From contig NZ_CP018335.1 in assembly GCF_001902295.1 (NCBI RefSeq), forward strand, positions 372,001 to 436,000: a DNA stretch of 64,000 nucleotides. Reading direction: 5' to 3'. Shown piece after piece: positions 44,899-53,725 of this stretch; positions within the stretch are counted from its first letter, which is position 1; each line of letters starts with the position of its first letter. This DNA comes from Clostridium kluyveri. Its GTDB lineage: Bacteria > Bacillota > Clostridia > Clostridiales > Clostridiaceae. Below the pieces are notes generated by a model. It saw only the letters and a program-made list of their open reading frames with translations. It was not told the DNA's origin and did no database searches. The position numbers and the translations under genes are program-made.

Positions 44899-46053
44899 TT
44901 CTTTAGTATTATTTTTAAATATTTTGTATGAGTATATGACTAAAAGCAATACTATGAATATGGTGGAGAATCTATACATAAAAACATAATTGCTGCGTTC
45001 TGCAATAAAACTTAAAAAAATGGCTCCTAGTGTGTAGGATAAGTCCATAGAAGATAAAAAAGTTCCATTTGCAGCTCCTTTTCGGTTATGTGGAGAACGA
45101 TTTACTGTCCAGGCTTGTAGAGATGGCTGCACAGCCCCGTATCCAAGGCCATAAAACAAAGAAGATATTATAAGTAATAATGTGGAATTTGCATAGGATA
45201 GTATTATTAGTCCTATTATCATGGAAATTGATCCTGGAATTATTATGATAACATGTCCTCTTTTATCAAATATTCTTCCTACAAAGGGTCTTGTAATTAA
45301 AATCATTGCAACAAATCCTATGAAATAAACCCAAATAGAAGATATATTAATTTCTTTACCATATAACATTATATAGCTCATAATTCCACATAGTGTTATT
45401 ACTAGAAGAAAACACAGTAAAGAGGGCAGGGCAGCTCTTTTTTCAAAGGATTCTACCGGTGAAAAAATTTTCTTTGAGTTAGATTTTGCAGCAATTTTCT
45501 TAGGTGTCTTAACCTGAAGAAGAAATAGCACTCCAATAATTACTAAAGCTATTGAAATAAAAGCAATATTTTTAAAACTATATAGGTTCATTAAAATTAT
45601 TGCAATCATGGGGGATAAAGCCATGGATATTATCATAGAGAGGGAATAGTAACCCATGCCTTCACCACGTTTTTCTTTAGGTATAATATCGGAAAAAATG
45701 GCAGCAGCACCAGTAGAAGCAAGTCCCCATCCTACTCCTTGAATAACACGAACAATTATTATGGCATCTACAGGAAGCCAAATATAAGATAGTGTAGTTA
45801 TATTAAGAATTATTCCCCCTATTACAAGTAAGGGCTTGATTTCAAGTTTGTCCATGATGCTACCTGAAATTAGCCTGATAAGCAGTGAAGTTATTGAAAA
45901 AGTGCTTACTACAAGACTTGCTTCAAAGTTACTGCCGCCACAGAGTTTTGTGTATGCAGGTAAAGTCGGTACAAGCATATAAAATCCTAAATATATAAAT
46001 AGATTGCAAAATAGCATTACTATGTAACTTTTAGTCCATAGCCTTTTAGACAT
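44881..46053 (-). CDS. Major facilitator superfamily efflux transporter
   Basis: A 390-residue, 12-helix MFS transporter. I choose the ATG at 46053, ten bases after GGAGA; a TTG at 46074 is in frame but would include the site. The loop 2-3 motif ISGSIMDKLEIKPLL and helix 4-5 GVGWGLASTGAAAIFSDIIP are typical of drug-efflux MFS proteins. The marR gene lies upstream on the same strand, separated by a structured 138-base element. Drug export under MarR control is inferred. Confidence 0.88.
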   Translation of the reverse strand: MSKRLWTKSYIVMLFCNLFIYLGFYMLVPTLPAYTKLCGGSNFEASLVVSTFSITSLLIRLISGSIMDKLEIKPLLVIGGIILNITTLSYIWLPVDAIIIVRVIQGVGWGLASTGAAAIFSDIIPKEKRGEGMGYYSLSMIISMALSPMIAIILMNLYSFKNIAFISIALVIIGVLFLLQVKTPKKIAAKSNSKKIFSPVESFEKRAALPSLLCFLLVITLCGIMSYIMLYGKEINISSIWVYFIGFVAMILITRPFVGRIFDKRGHVIIIIPGSISMIIGLIILSYANSTLLLIISSLFYGLGYGAVQPSLQAWTVNRSPHNRKGAANGTFLSSMDLSYTLGAIFLSFIAERSNYVFMYRFSTIFIVLLLVIYSYKIFKNNTKEEKGQL

Positions 46054-46098
46054 CCATTGAAGTTCTCCTTCCAAGATGATTCCTCCTTAAATGTTAAT

Positions 46099-46236
46099 TT
46101 ATCCGAAGGCTACCATTGCTAACACCCATCTTTTTCAAAGTGGGAGATAAGCACTGCTACGCCCTTGGATAAGTTCTTCTAAGGTTCAGATAACGATGTG
46201 TATTCCTTATAAGCAAACTCCACCTGAACCTAAGAA
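46099..46236 (-). ncRNA. Structured intergenic element between marR and MFS gene (unidentified)
   Basis: Read on the minus strand, the element begins at the marR stop codon. Helix P1 pairs 46224-46236 with 46177-46189 (12 of 13 positions). Helix P2 pairs 46167-46172 with 46099-46104 (TTATCC/GGATAA). Inside P2 is a hairpin with CCCA/TGGG and CTTT/AAAG steps (46125-46144). The first 34 bases recur after a different gene at 54451-54484. It may be a leader RNA for the MFS gene, a 3' element, or the end of a small mobile sequence; I do not recognise a known class. Confidence 0.5.
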
Positions 46237-46662
46237 TCACTTGATGTTTTTGTTAATCTGCAAAAGAACTTTGCGGTATATATTTAATTCCTCGCAAGAT
46301 ATATCATGAAGTATATCCTTAAATATTTCCTCTAAAAAGGGAGTAACTTTCTTACATATGTTTACACCATCTTCTGTTATATGTATTGAAAAGGAGCGTC
46401 TGTCATTTTCAGAGGCATGTCTTTCAATAAAATTTTTTCTTTCCATTATATCAAGTATTCTGGTTAATGTGGACTGATCTTTATCTGAAATTTCTGCTAA
46501 AAGTTTTTGACTTATTCTATTCTTTTTCGATAAATTTACTAATACCAACCACTGCTCAGTAGTTAGATGAAATTTTTTTAATTGCTTATTCACATAATGC
46601 ACTAATTTTTTGGAAATCTTATTAGTTAACATTCCAATATCTTCATCATAAGATTTAAGCAT
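46237..46662 (-). CDS. MarR family transcriptional regulator
   Basis: A 141-residue winged-helix regulator: helix-turn-helix NRISQKLLAEISDKDQSTLTR and wing MERKNFIERHASENDRRSF. It is the first gene of a marR-MFS unit and should repress the exporter until a ligand binds. An AAGGAGA site precedes the ATG. The upstream 265-bp gap to the divergent response regulator gene shows only AT-rich promoter-like DNA. Confidence 0.9.
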   Translation of the reverse strand: MLKSYDEDIGMLTNKISKKLVHYVNKQLKKFHLTTEQWLVLVNLSKKNRISQKLLAEISDKDQSTLTRILDIMERKNFIERHASENDRRSFSIHITEDGVNICKKVTPFLEEIFKDILHDISCEELNIYRKVLLQINKNIK

Positions 46663-46927
46663 GGTATTCTATCTCCTTAAAATAAAATTGTTATATCAAT
46701 AATTTGTACAACAACTAATTATAAACAGATTTAAACACATTTTTCAATAGGTATTATATAAATTAAAGTTAATAACATAAAATGATTTCATTGTCAAAAA
46801 TCAATAAATTACATTATTATACAGAGGTTTTTATACTTTTTTGTAGAATAATTACTATAATGTATATTAATATAGATTTAATAGTATTGATAAGTTTAAT
46901 TTCAAATAATTTATAATGAGGTAGCTT

Positions 46928-47673
46928 ATGGTAAATATATTAGTATTAGAAGATAACCAAGTTCAAAGAAAAATTCTAGTTGAAACAATAACACAAATAG
47001 ACAAGCACTTTATTATTTATGAGGGGGATAGTGAAAAGGAAGGTCTGGAAATTGCAAATGAAAAGGAAATATCATTATTTTATGTAGATATCAGTTTAAA
47101 AGGCTCTTCAGGACTGGATTTTGCAAAAAAGTAAGAGCCATAAACAAATATAAGTTAACATGGATTGTATTTATAACCACTTATGTAAAACATATGTTGG
47201 AGGCATTTAAAGAAATCCATTGTTATGACTATATTATAAAACCCTACAAAAAAGAAAAGGTAAGAGAAGTTACTTTAACTCTTCTAAAAAATAAGAGGCG
47301 GGAAGATATAAGACTTATTGATGAAAAAAAATATGTAGTATTTAATGTAGGGGGAACTCTCCTTAAAATTTGTGTTGATGAGATTATTTTTATTGAAGTA
47401 TATTTAAGAACTTTTATTATACACACTAAAACTGGAAAATATGAGGCAAAAAATACTTCCTTAAAGAAAATAAAAGAACAGATGAAGTATTTCAATTTTA
47501 TTCAAGTGCATAAATCGTATATTGTCAACTTTAAATTAGTAAAATCCATTGATAGGACTACATGTCCATGGAACATACAATTTGAAAATTATAAAGAGTG
47601 TGTACCTATAGGAAATAAATTTAAAGATGATGTACTCAAGAAATTTAAAGATAATTTTAGAGGTGTGCTATGA
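46928..47673 (+). CDS. LytTR response regulator, frame interrupted at a slippery A AAA AAG site
   Basis: The receiver part reads from the ATG at 46928 (acidic residues in VLEDNQ, phospho-acceptor D54 in FYVDISL) and stops at 47132-47134. Shifting to the -1 frame at 47125-47131 (A AAA AAG, canonical bacterial slippery heptamer) restores VRAINKYKLTWIVFITTYV, the receiver C-terminus (IIKPYKK) and a LytTR DNA-binding domain (FIEVYLRTFIIHT, FIQVHKSYIVNF) to 47673. The joined product is 248 residues, normal for AgrA-like regulators. This is either programmed frameshifting, slippage-based switching, or an ordinary frameshift mutation. It overlaps the kinase gene by 4 bp. Confidence 0.8.
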
Positions 47674-48938
47674 ATAACTATGAACTTTTTTTTAGTTCTT
47701 TTACAGAATTAATCAGTATACTTATATTGTTCAATGCCTTCAATAAGAATTCTCAGAATAAGTTTATAAAAAGTTTTATTATTATTTTATTATCGAGTAT
47801 AGTGGCAGTCATAACCAATTCTTTTACTTCATGGATAGGAACACTCATCAATTTTGCTTTTCTAGTATTTATGCTTATGTTCTTTTATAAAAAAAACATG
47901 AGGGATCTGGTGATAGAATATACATTTATAATAGTATTTGTCATGGTAATGGAATTAATTGTAGATAGAACTTTAACAGTATTTGTATTCGGAGAACTTA
48001 ATAGTGAATTTCTCAATTATATTTTCACTAATACGATAATGATAATTTTATGTATTTGCATTTATTTTTGGGTTATCGATAAAATTATATTTAATATGTA
48101 TAAAAGAATAAATAAATTGTATTTTTTATTAATAAACTTCATTATCTATGGTGTTGTAGCAAAGCTGATATGGGAAAGTGACAAATATATTATACTGGAG
48201 AATGCCTTTGCATTTATCATGATACCTATTGTGATGTGTATTGTAAATTTAATATTTATTGTCTATAGTGAAAATATTGTAGAACATAAAAAATCCCTGG
48301 AAACCTATAACAAATACAATTCTGTAATTTTAGATTTAATAGATGAAATAAAAAGCAGGCAGCATGATTTTAAAAATCATTTCTCAACTATATATGGAAT
48401 GGTATTAACTTATGATGAAAAAGAGTTAAGGTATGAACTGAAAAATTATTTGGAATCCCTGCAAAAGTCTCTTTCAGACACTGAAGAATATATATACATG
48501 GGCAGCAAGGTTTTTGCCGCAGTAATTTATGTAAAAGTTAGAGAAGCAAAACAAAAAAATATTGATTTTTGTTTTAACATTGAAGATAATACTATAAAAT
48601 TTCCGTTAAGAGGATACGAACTGTCAGAAGTGCTAAATAATTTGATTGACAATGCCTTTCAAGCAGTAATGAACATGAAAACAGATAAAAAAAACGTATA
48701 TTTAAGGATAATGCAAAATGATAAGGAAAAGTGTATAGAGGTAGGTAATACCAAACCTGAAATGTTTGAAAAGGTTATTCCAAATATTTTTTACAAGGGT
48801 TTTACTACTAAAAAAGAAGATGGGCATGGATATGGATTGTACAATGTAAAAAAGATAGTACAGAAGTATAAAGGTAAGATTGAAGTTTTAATAGAAGATG
48901 AAAATGTAATTTTCAGGATAACGTTTTATTCCATATGA
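47670..48938 (+). CDS. GHKL sensor histidine kinase, AgrC-like
   Basis: A 422-residue kinase with six or seven N-terminal transmembrane helices (residues 1-205), a short coiled-coil with phospho-acceptor RQHDFKNHFSTIYG, and a GHKL ATPase (NNLIDNAFQAV, GFTTKKEDGHGYGLYNVKKI). This is the AgrC/ComD architecture, which senses peptide pheromones. No agrB, agrD or other pheromone gene is seen nearby. Its intact frame and ATGA overlap with the regulator gene argue that the pair is still selected. Confidence 0.9.
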   Translation: MNNYELFFSSFTELISILILFNAFNKNSQNKFIKSFIIILLSSIVAVITNSFTSWIGTLINFAFLVFMLMFFYKKNMRDLVIEYTFIIVFVMVMELIVDRTLTVFVFGELNSEFLNYIFTNTIMIILCICIYFWVIDKIIFNMYKRINKLYFLLINFIIYGVVAKLIWESDKYIILENAFAFIMIPIVMCIVNLIFIVYSENIVEHKKSLETYNKYNSVILDLIDEIKSRQHDFKNHFSTIYGMVLTYDEKELRYELKNYLESLQKSLSDTEEYIYMGSKVFAAVIYVKVREAKQKNIDFCFNIEDNTIKFPLRGYELSEVLNNLIDNAFQAVMNMKTDKKNVYLRIMQNDKEKCIEVGNTKPEMFEKVIPNIFYKGFTTKKEDGHGYGLYNVKKIVQKYKGKIEVLIEDENVIFRITFYSI

Positions 48939-48995
48939 ATTTTTATTTGGAGATTATTTGAAATATTTACGATACTATAATTTGTACAGAATGTA

Positions 48996-49098
48996 AATAC
49001 AAAAAGCATGAAATGGTGTTTTTTAAGCATGAAAAATTGTTAAAAGGTAGTAATATGTTTTTCATGCATGAAATAGGCTGTTTCGTGCTTTTTGTATT
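48996..49098. repeat. Nested palindromic repeat, copy 1
   Basis: A roughly 103-bp element whose 18-bp ends (AATACAAAAAGCATGAAA and TTTCGTGCTTTTTGTATT) are inverted repeats with one mismatch. Inside is a second inverted pair (AGCATGAAAAA and TTTTTCATGC). A diverged copy lies at 55719-55820. It sits between the AgrC-like kinase and the amidase gene. Its form is MITE-like or that of a structured intergenic repeat. Confidence 0.7.
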
Positions 49099-49209
49099 GA
49101 ATATAAAATATATATCCATATAATCCTAAGTATGGCAACTGTATGTATAATTATAATACTTTACATATAAATTTTCTAGGTTGCCAAGATTTTTAAGGGG
49201 GAATAAGAA

Positions 49210-50400
49210 ATGTTAAGAAGGAAACTGTCAACACTTTTTTTATGTGCATCCTTGTTACTGTGTAATTTACCTTTTAGTTCATCAGCTTTTGCTAGTCCAT
49301 CAGATGTAGATACGGCTAATATTCAAGATATTACTTTAACTGAAACTGATAAATCAAGTATCAGGGAGTCTATTGATGAGGTGTTATCTTTTAGGTATGA
49401 AGTATTAAAAACAGGTGAGGCAAAAGATTACCGTTATGTAATCAAGGAACCCAAATTATTAGAATTAATTAATAAAAAAAGTAAACTTGATGTAGATTGG
49501 TTTAAGAAATTTGACGGTAGGACTAAAGAGTATATTTCAGATGTAAATATACTTGACTTAAATAAAACAGCAGATAATACTTATGTAGTAAATGTACTTT
49601 ATGGTGTAGAATATCAATTAGAAGGAGCAAACTTTACATCCAAATCTAAAAATGAAAAGTATAGGTTTGAAGTTAAATATGAAGATGGTAAATGGTATAT
49701 TACTAAAATGCTAGATTTAAATGAAGATAATGGTATAGATACAAACCAACAAATAAGTCAGGCAAGTTCTTCAGCAATTAAAGATAATAGTACCGAGTTT
49801 TCAAATTATAATGATATTATTGATTCAGAAATAAAAACTATAGATGATAAATATCAAAATATGGATGAAAATTATAAAAATTATGTACAAAGTGATTATG
49901 AAAATAGTAATTCTAAAATTAGTTTACAATCTTACTCAGGCTATAATGCTGCTAGTGCAGTGGCTTATGCACAAAGGTATGGTGCAAATCCTAATCCTAA
50001 ATATGTATATTCCAAAGACTCGCATGGTAACGATGCAGATTGTACAAATTTTGTGTCTCAGTGTGCTTTAGCTGGTGGAATTCCCGCTAGTAGATATTGG
50101 TATGCCTATTCAGCAGCATGGGTTAATGTAGAGAAATTTTATACTTATATGGCTTCTAATGGGTATGCATCCACTATTGAAGGTGCTAGAGGTAAAGGTA
50201 CAAAAGGTGCTAGAGCAGGTGATATAGTTCAATTTCGTAGAGGTGGAGAGTGGGTACATTCAGTAATTTTAAGTGGAACTGTAAATGGTGGTCAGTGGGT
50301 ATATTGTGGTCATTCTAATGATTGTGTTGACTCTCCTCTGTATGAGAGATATGATTCAGGTGGATATTCAAGCCTACGAACACTAAAATTTTGGCATTAA
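49210..50400 (+). CDS. Secreted amidase-domain (Amidase_6/CHAP-like) protein
   Basis: A 396-residue exported protein with a signal peptide (residues 1-28, ending SAFA). A middle domain of unknown type spans about 45-180. The C-terminal putative amidase domain (about 245-396) has its cysteine in DADCTNFVSQCALAGG and its histidine in GEWVHSVIL. The family hydrolyses peptide or amide bonds in the cell wall. GGGGGAAT-type ribosome site precedes the ATG. It follows the AgrAC-like genes and may be one of their targets, but this is only positional. Confidence 0.85.
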   Translation: MLRRKLSTLFLCASLLLCNLPFSSSAFASPSDVDTANIQDITLTETDKSSIRESIDEVLSFRYEVLKTGEAKDYRYVIKEPKLLELINKKSKLDVDWFKKFDGRTKEYISDVNILDLNKTADNTYVVNVLYGVEYQLEGANFTSKSKNEKYRFEVKYEDGKWYITKMLDLNEDNGIDTNQQISQASSSAIKDNSTEFSNYNDIIDSEIKTIDDKYQNMDENYKNYVQSDYENSNSKISLQSYSGYNAASAVAYAQRYGANPNPKYVYSKDSHGNDADCTNFVSQCALAGGIPASRYWYAYSAAWVNVEKFYTYMASNGYASTIEGARGKGTKGARAGDIVQFRRGGEWVHSVILSGTVNGGQWVYCGHSNDCVDSPLYERYDSGGYSSLRTLKFWH

Positions 50401-50427
50401 TGTAGTTTAAACATGAAGAATATATGG

Positions 50428-50474
50428 AGTGTTAAAAATTGCTTCCTAAAGGTGGCTTTTAGCACTTCATTTTT
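50428..50474 (+). terminator. Terminator of the amidase gene
   Basis: AGTGTTAAAA... (50428-50442) pairs with GCTTTTAGCACT (50455-50466), followed by a T-rich stretch. It lies 28 bp past the stop. The remaining gap to 50807 shows no gene. Confidence 0.6.
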
Positions 50475-50807
50475 ATATTGATGCCTAGAATTTGCATAAA
50501 ATATTTAGTATAACCTAATAGTATAATAAAAAATAAATAAAACCTCTTCCACGGAGAATTTTCCAGTCCTTTTATACATATAATATTAAAAAAATATGAT
50601 CTGGCAATATTAATGGGTATAAAAGGAAATGTAGAGGGATATTAGCTTAAAAGAAAAACAGGAAATAATATTAAAACATTTAAGAGATGTAAAATAATAT
50701 ACTCATTTTTGCTCATTTAAAGTTTAATAATCATTAATAAGGATATGTTAAATTCATAACAAAACTATAAAATTAGTTTACTGAAATATGAGGAACATGA
50801 ATGTTAT

Positions 50808-50866
50808 CTAAAAAAGAACCTATTTATAGTATAAGATTTGAAAATCAAAAGTATACTATAAATAGG
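50808..50866 (-). terminator. Terminator of the blaI-blaR1 operon
   Basis: Perfect 15-bp arms (50819-50833 and 50852-50866) with an 18-base loop; on the minus strand the stem is followed by GTTCTTTTTT (50809-50818 region). It lies 46 bp after the blaR1 stop. Confidence 0.75.
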
Positions 50867-50912
50867 CTATTTTATTTATTTCTATAGATTTAAGCTATTT
50901 TTTATATGATTG

Positions 50913-52331
50913 TTATTCTCCCCAACCATCAATTAACCAAGTTGAATTTTTGTCTTTTCTTATGACAGTGAACCATTTAGTCTCTTTATCTCTATGAAAT
51001 ACCCAATCTACACTAATATATTCAATTTTATAAATTTTTACATTTTCTTCTGTTGCACCATTTCTTCTTCCTCTTCCATTTTCTAGGTATGATTTCTTTT
51101 GAAAGGGGTTAGTCTCTTCTGATATACTCTTAATTTTAATATAATTAATGTATTTAATATTCTTAGTATCTTTAGAACCCTTTCCCCAAATTATAGAAGC
51201 ATAATCTTTAGTTACTAAATTTTTTTGAGCTTTTTTATCATTTTGATTCAAATATTTTATATAATTTTCAACTACTTTCTTAGGTTGCAGTAATTGTCCT
51301 TTAGTATTTATTTTATCACTACCGTCATCTTTAGAAAATATATTAACACTAATCAGTGAAACTATGATTACCATCACAACTAAAATTCCTATCAGGACAC
51401 CTTTTTTTCTCTTTTTCAAATTAAACATATTTTTAAGTCTTCCCTTTAATATATTCTTATTATTAAATCCTGTAATTAAATTCTGTTTCAAAGTATTATT
51501 TTTATTAAGCCTTATTGAATTAACAAGAGCGGAGGCATATAATTTTCTTTCTTCCATATCTGACTTTTCAAGTACAGCTTCATCACAGGACAATTCACAG
51601 TCTTTGTTTATTTCTCTGCACATAACATAAACCATAGGATTAAACCAATGCATGGATGAAATTATTAATACTAAAAGCTTATACATCATGTCATATTTTT
51701 TATAATGCATAAGTTCATGTTTTAAGATATATTTTAATTCTTGAGTATTATATAAAACTGAAGGAATTAATATACAGGAATTAAATATTCCAATGCCAAG
51801 AGGTGTTGAGATTCCCCGGCAGAACTTGAGAGAAATTTTTCTTTTAATATTCATTTCAACTAACAATTCTGAATATATATTTCTAATTTCACTGTCGGGT
51901 ACATCATAAGTGAAATGTTTGATTTTATTGTTGAAAATAATATAGGAAATAATATAATAAGCTAAAAATATTACTGACACAATGAGCCATATATAAAACA
52001 GTATTGTGAAGTAGTTTTCCATAGGATAGCTGCCAGTTATTATATTAGGACTGTTTTTTATTTTCATACTTTCATTTAAAGAAATTCCACTATCTATAAT
52101 TGTCTTTACATTGTTTGGAGCGTGTTGAAAAGTATTGGATATCTTTTCTGGAATATAAATTGGAATTTTAAAAGGCATAATCATTTTAAGTATTACAGCC
52201 AGCCATATATAATAATTAAAGGCACTGGTATATCTTTTAAATAAGGTTTTTCTTAAAATTAGAATAAGTATAATTATTATGCTGCCTGTTAAAGAGGTTT
52301 TTAAAAGATTTTTCATGAATATTTCAATCAT
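50913..52331 (-). CDS. BlaR1/MecR1-type M56 membrane metallopeptidase
   Basis: A 472-residue protein with four N-terminal transmembrane helices and an M56 zinc peptidase site H205-E-L-M-H (KHELMHYKKYD), with the downstream glutamate in CELSCDEAVLE. A last transmembrane helix (about 315-333) is followed by an extracellular C-terminal domain ending WLIDGWG. That domain resembles DUF4829 rather than the penicillin-binding sensor of BlaR1, so the signal is probably not a beta-lactam. It should cleave the adjacent BlaI-type repressor upon stimulation. Confidence 0.87.
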   Translation of the reverse strand: MIEIFMKNLLKTSLTGSIIIILILILRKTLFKRYTSAFNYYIWLAVILKMIMPFKIPIYIPEKISNTFQHAPNNVKTIIDSGISLNESMKIKNSPNIITGSYPMENYFTILFYIWLIVSVIFLAYYIISYIIFNNKIKHFTYDVPDSEIRNIYSELLVEMNIKRKISLKFCRGISTPLGIGIFNSCILIPSVLYNTQELKYILKHELMHYKKYDMMYKLLVLIISSMHWFNPMVYVMCREINKDCELSCDEAVLEKSDMEERKLYASALVNSIRLNKNNTLKQNLITGFNNKNILKGRLKNMFNLKKRKKGVLIGILVVMVIIVSLISVNIFSKDDGSDKINTKGQLLQPKKVVENYIKYLNQNDKKAQKNLVTKDYASIIWGKGSKDTKNIKYINYIKIKSISEETNPFQKKSYLENGRGRRNGATEENVKIYKIEYISVDWVFHRDKETKWFTVIRKDKNSTWLIDGWGE

Positions 52332-52335
52332 ACTA

Positions 52336-52704
52336 TCACCTATTTTTAATCCATTTGTCTAACTCATCTAAATCATCTTCTGTAATATCATTATTATCAT
52401 GAAGTGTGGTAATAAAACTTTTTAATGAACTTCCATGGACTTTTTTGAAGAAATCCCTTGTTTCCAATCCTAAATATTCATTTTCTGTTACAATGGGTGT
52501 ATAATAAGTAATTTTTTTACCCTTTGCCGCTGCTATGAACTTTTTCTTTGCCAGACGTGAAAGTAGTGTTAAAATAGTTGTATTTTTCCAACCCTTTTTT
52601 TCTTCTAAGATTTTAATAATTTCTTTTGAAGATATAGGAATTTCACCACTCCAGATAACTTTCATGACTTCCAGTTCCGATTCAGGAATTTTCATAATTG
52701 ACAA
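52336..52704 (-). CDS. BlaI/MecI-type repressor
   Basis: A 122-residue penicillinase-repressor family protein: winged helix (IPESELEVMKVIWSGE, EEKKGWKNTTILTLLSRLAKK) and a C-terminal dimerisation helix with the protease-sensitive linker. The start is a TTG with AAGGAGGTG eight bases upstream; an ATG 9 bp further in is worse placed. It stops 4 bp before blaR1. Its operator is visible upstream. Confidence 0.9.
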   Translation of the reverse strand: MSIMKIPESELEVMKVIWSGEIPISSKEIIKILEEKKGWKNTTILTLLSRLAKKKFIAAAKGKKITYYTPIVTENEYLGLETRDFFKKVHGSSLKSFITTLHDNNDITEDDLDELDKWIKNR

Positions 52705-52721
52705 TATAAAGCACCTCCTTA

Positions 52722-52751
52722 ATATATATTCTACGTGTGTAGAATATATAT
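52722..52751 (-). promoter_or_regulatory. BlaI operator
   Basis: A perfect inverted repeat with 13-bp arms (52722-52734 and 52739-52751; half-site ATTCTAC/GTAGAAT) around GTGT, just upstream of the blaI ribosome site. Position and symmetry fit a BlaI dimer. Confidence 0.75.
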
Positions 52752-52793
52752 GTCAAGTGCTTTTAAATGAAATGTTATTTTTATATAATAATA

Positions 52794-52846
52794 GCCACAT
52801 GTAGTATTTTATCTGAAATATAAAATACTACATGTGGCCGTTTTTT
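52794..52846 (+). terminator. Strong plus-strand terminator with no obvious gene
   Basis: Perfect 18-bp stem (52794-52811 and 52821-52838), 9-base loop, then six Ts at 52841-52846. It reads as a terminator on the plus strand, yet no plus-strand gene lies within 2 kb upstream. On the minus strand it would serve the sigma/anti-sigma operon (ending at 52967) with a poorer U tract. Confidence 0.7.
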
Positions 52847-52966
52847 ACATGAATCGGTGCCATACATCATGTTGGTGACATCCTATCTTCATAGTGATAA
52901 GCCTAGCAATCTTTTACAAATTTTATTCTGACTTTTAAAACTTTAGCTCTATGTGTGCTGCCATTT

Positions 52967-53725
52967 TTATTTGGTAGATATAATCTGCTGTGCCATTTTG
53001 ACCAATTCATCTTTTGATATATTAGAATCAATTGTTAAGAAAGAATAGTCAATTCCATTTTGCATCCAATTTAAATATTGAATTTGGGAGATTTCTACCT
53101 CATCAGATCCATAGCTGAATACATATTTACCAGAGGATTTATCCTGCTTATCCTGTTCTGTTAATTTATAGTCTGCTGGTACAAACTTATTAGCATAGGA
53201 ATGATAATATAAATCTATACCGTTAGAAGTAGCAATAACAGTCTCTTTCTTTGATCTTTCACCTAACCTTCCATTTTTCATAGAAAGATTTAATTTATCA
53301 TTCCCTTTTGTATAAGTAAAATCAAGTGATTTTGTTTTTGCTACAGAATTACCTTTCTTATCATTTCCTTCAATATTTACAGTATATCCATTTGCAAAAG
53401 TGTATCCATTATCAAATTCCTTAACTAATTTAGGAGCAAATTTAAAATCATACTTTACTTGTTCTACTGTAGGCATAGTAGTATAGGTTGGTATGTTACT
53501 GCTCTGTAAATTTATAAAAAATATTTTTCCCGCGGCAAATACCGTTGTTCCCAGTACCATAGCAGCTACTATTGCAATAATAATTTTTTTCTTAATTGAT
53601 ATCTTCCTATTTTCCATTTGGCCATTCTCCTTTTGATCCGGTAAGTTGTTTAATGTTGCACTTACCTTATTTTTAAAACTTTCAGGTGTATCTGGAAAGG
53701 CATTATTCCAATTATAATTATTCAT
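52967..53725 (-). CDS. Putative anti-sigma factor / DUF4179-like membrane protein
   Basis: A 252-residue protein with a short cytoplasmic N-terminus (about 1-46), one transmembrane helix (KIIIAIVAAMVLGTTVFAA, about 47-65) and an extracellular domain ending in a DUF4367-like region (GIDYSFLTIDSNISKDELVKMAQQI). It overlaps the sigma gene by 8 bp. The arrangement matches anti-sigma factors of clostridial ECF systems. No zinc motif is present. Confidence 0.72.
   Translation of the reverse strand: MNNYNWNNAFPDTPESFKNKVSATLNNLPDQKENGQMENRKISIKKKIIIAIVAAMVLGTTVFAAGKIFFINLQSSNIPTYTTMPTVEQVKYDFKFAPKLVKEFDNGYTFANGYTVNIEGNDKKGNSVAKTKSLDFTYTKGNDKLNLSMKNGRLGERSKKETVIATSNGIDLYYHSYANKFVPADYKLTEQDKQDKSSGKYVFSYGSDEVEISQIQYLNWMQNGIDYSFLTIDSNISKDELVKMAQQIISTK

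Noticed and set aside
48996..49098. CRISPR repeat or array
   Set aside because: Repeats are nested inverted copies of CATGAAA, not evenly spaced direct repeats with unique spacers; no cas genes are present.
46680..49209. An agrD/agrB-type pheromone gene for the AgrAC-like pair
   Set aside because: No short frame with a good ribosome site and peptide-pheromone pattern, and no AgrB-like protease, was found around the pair.
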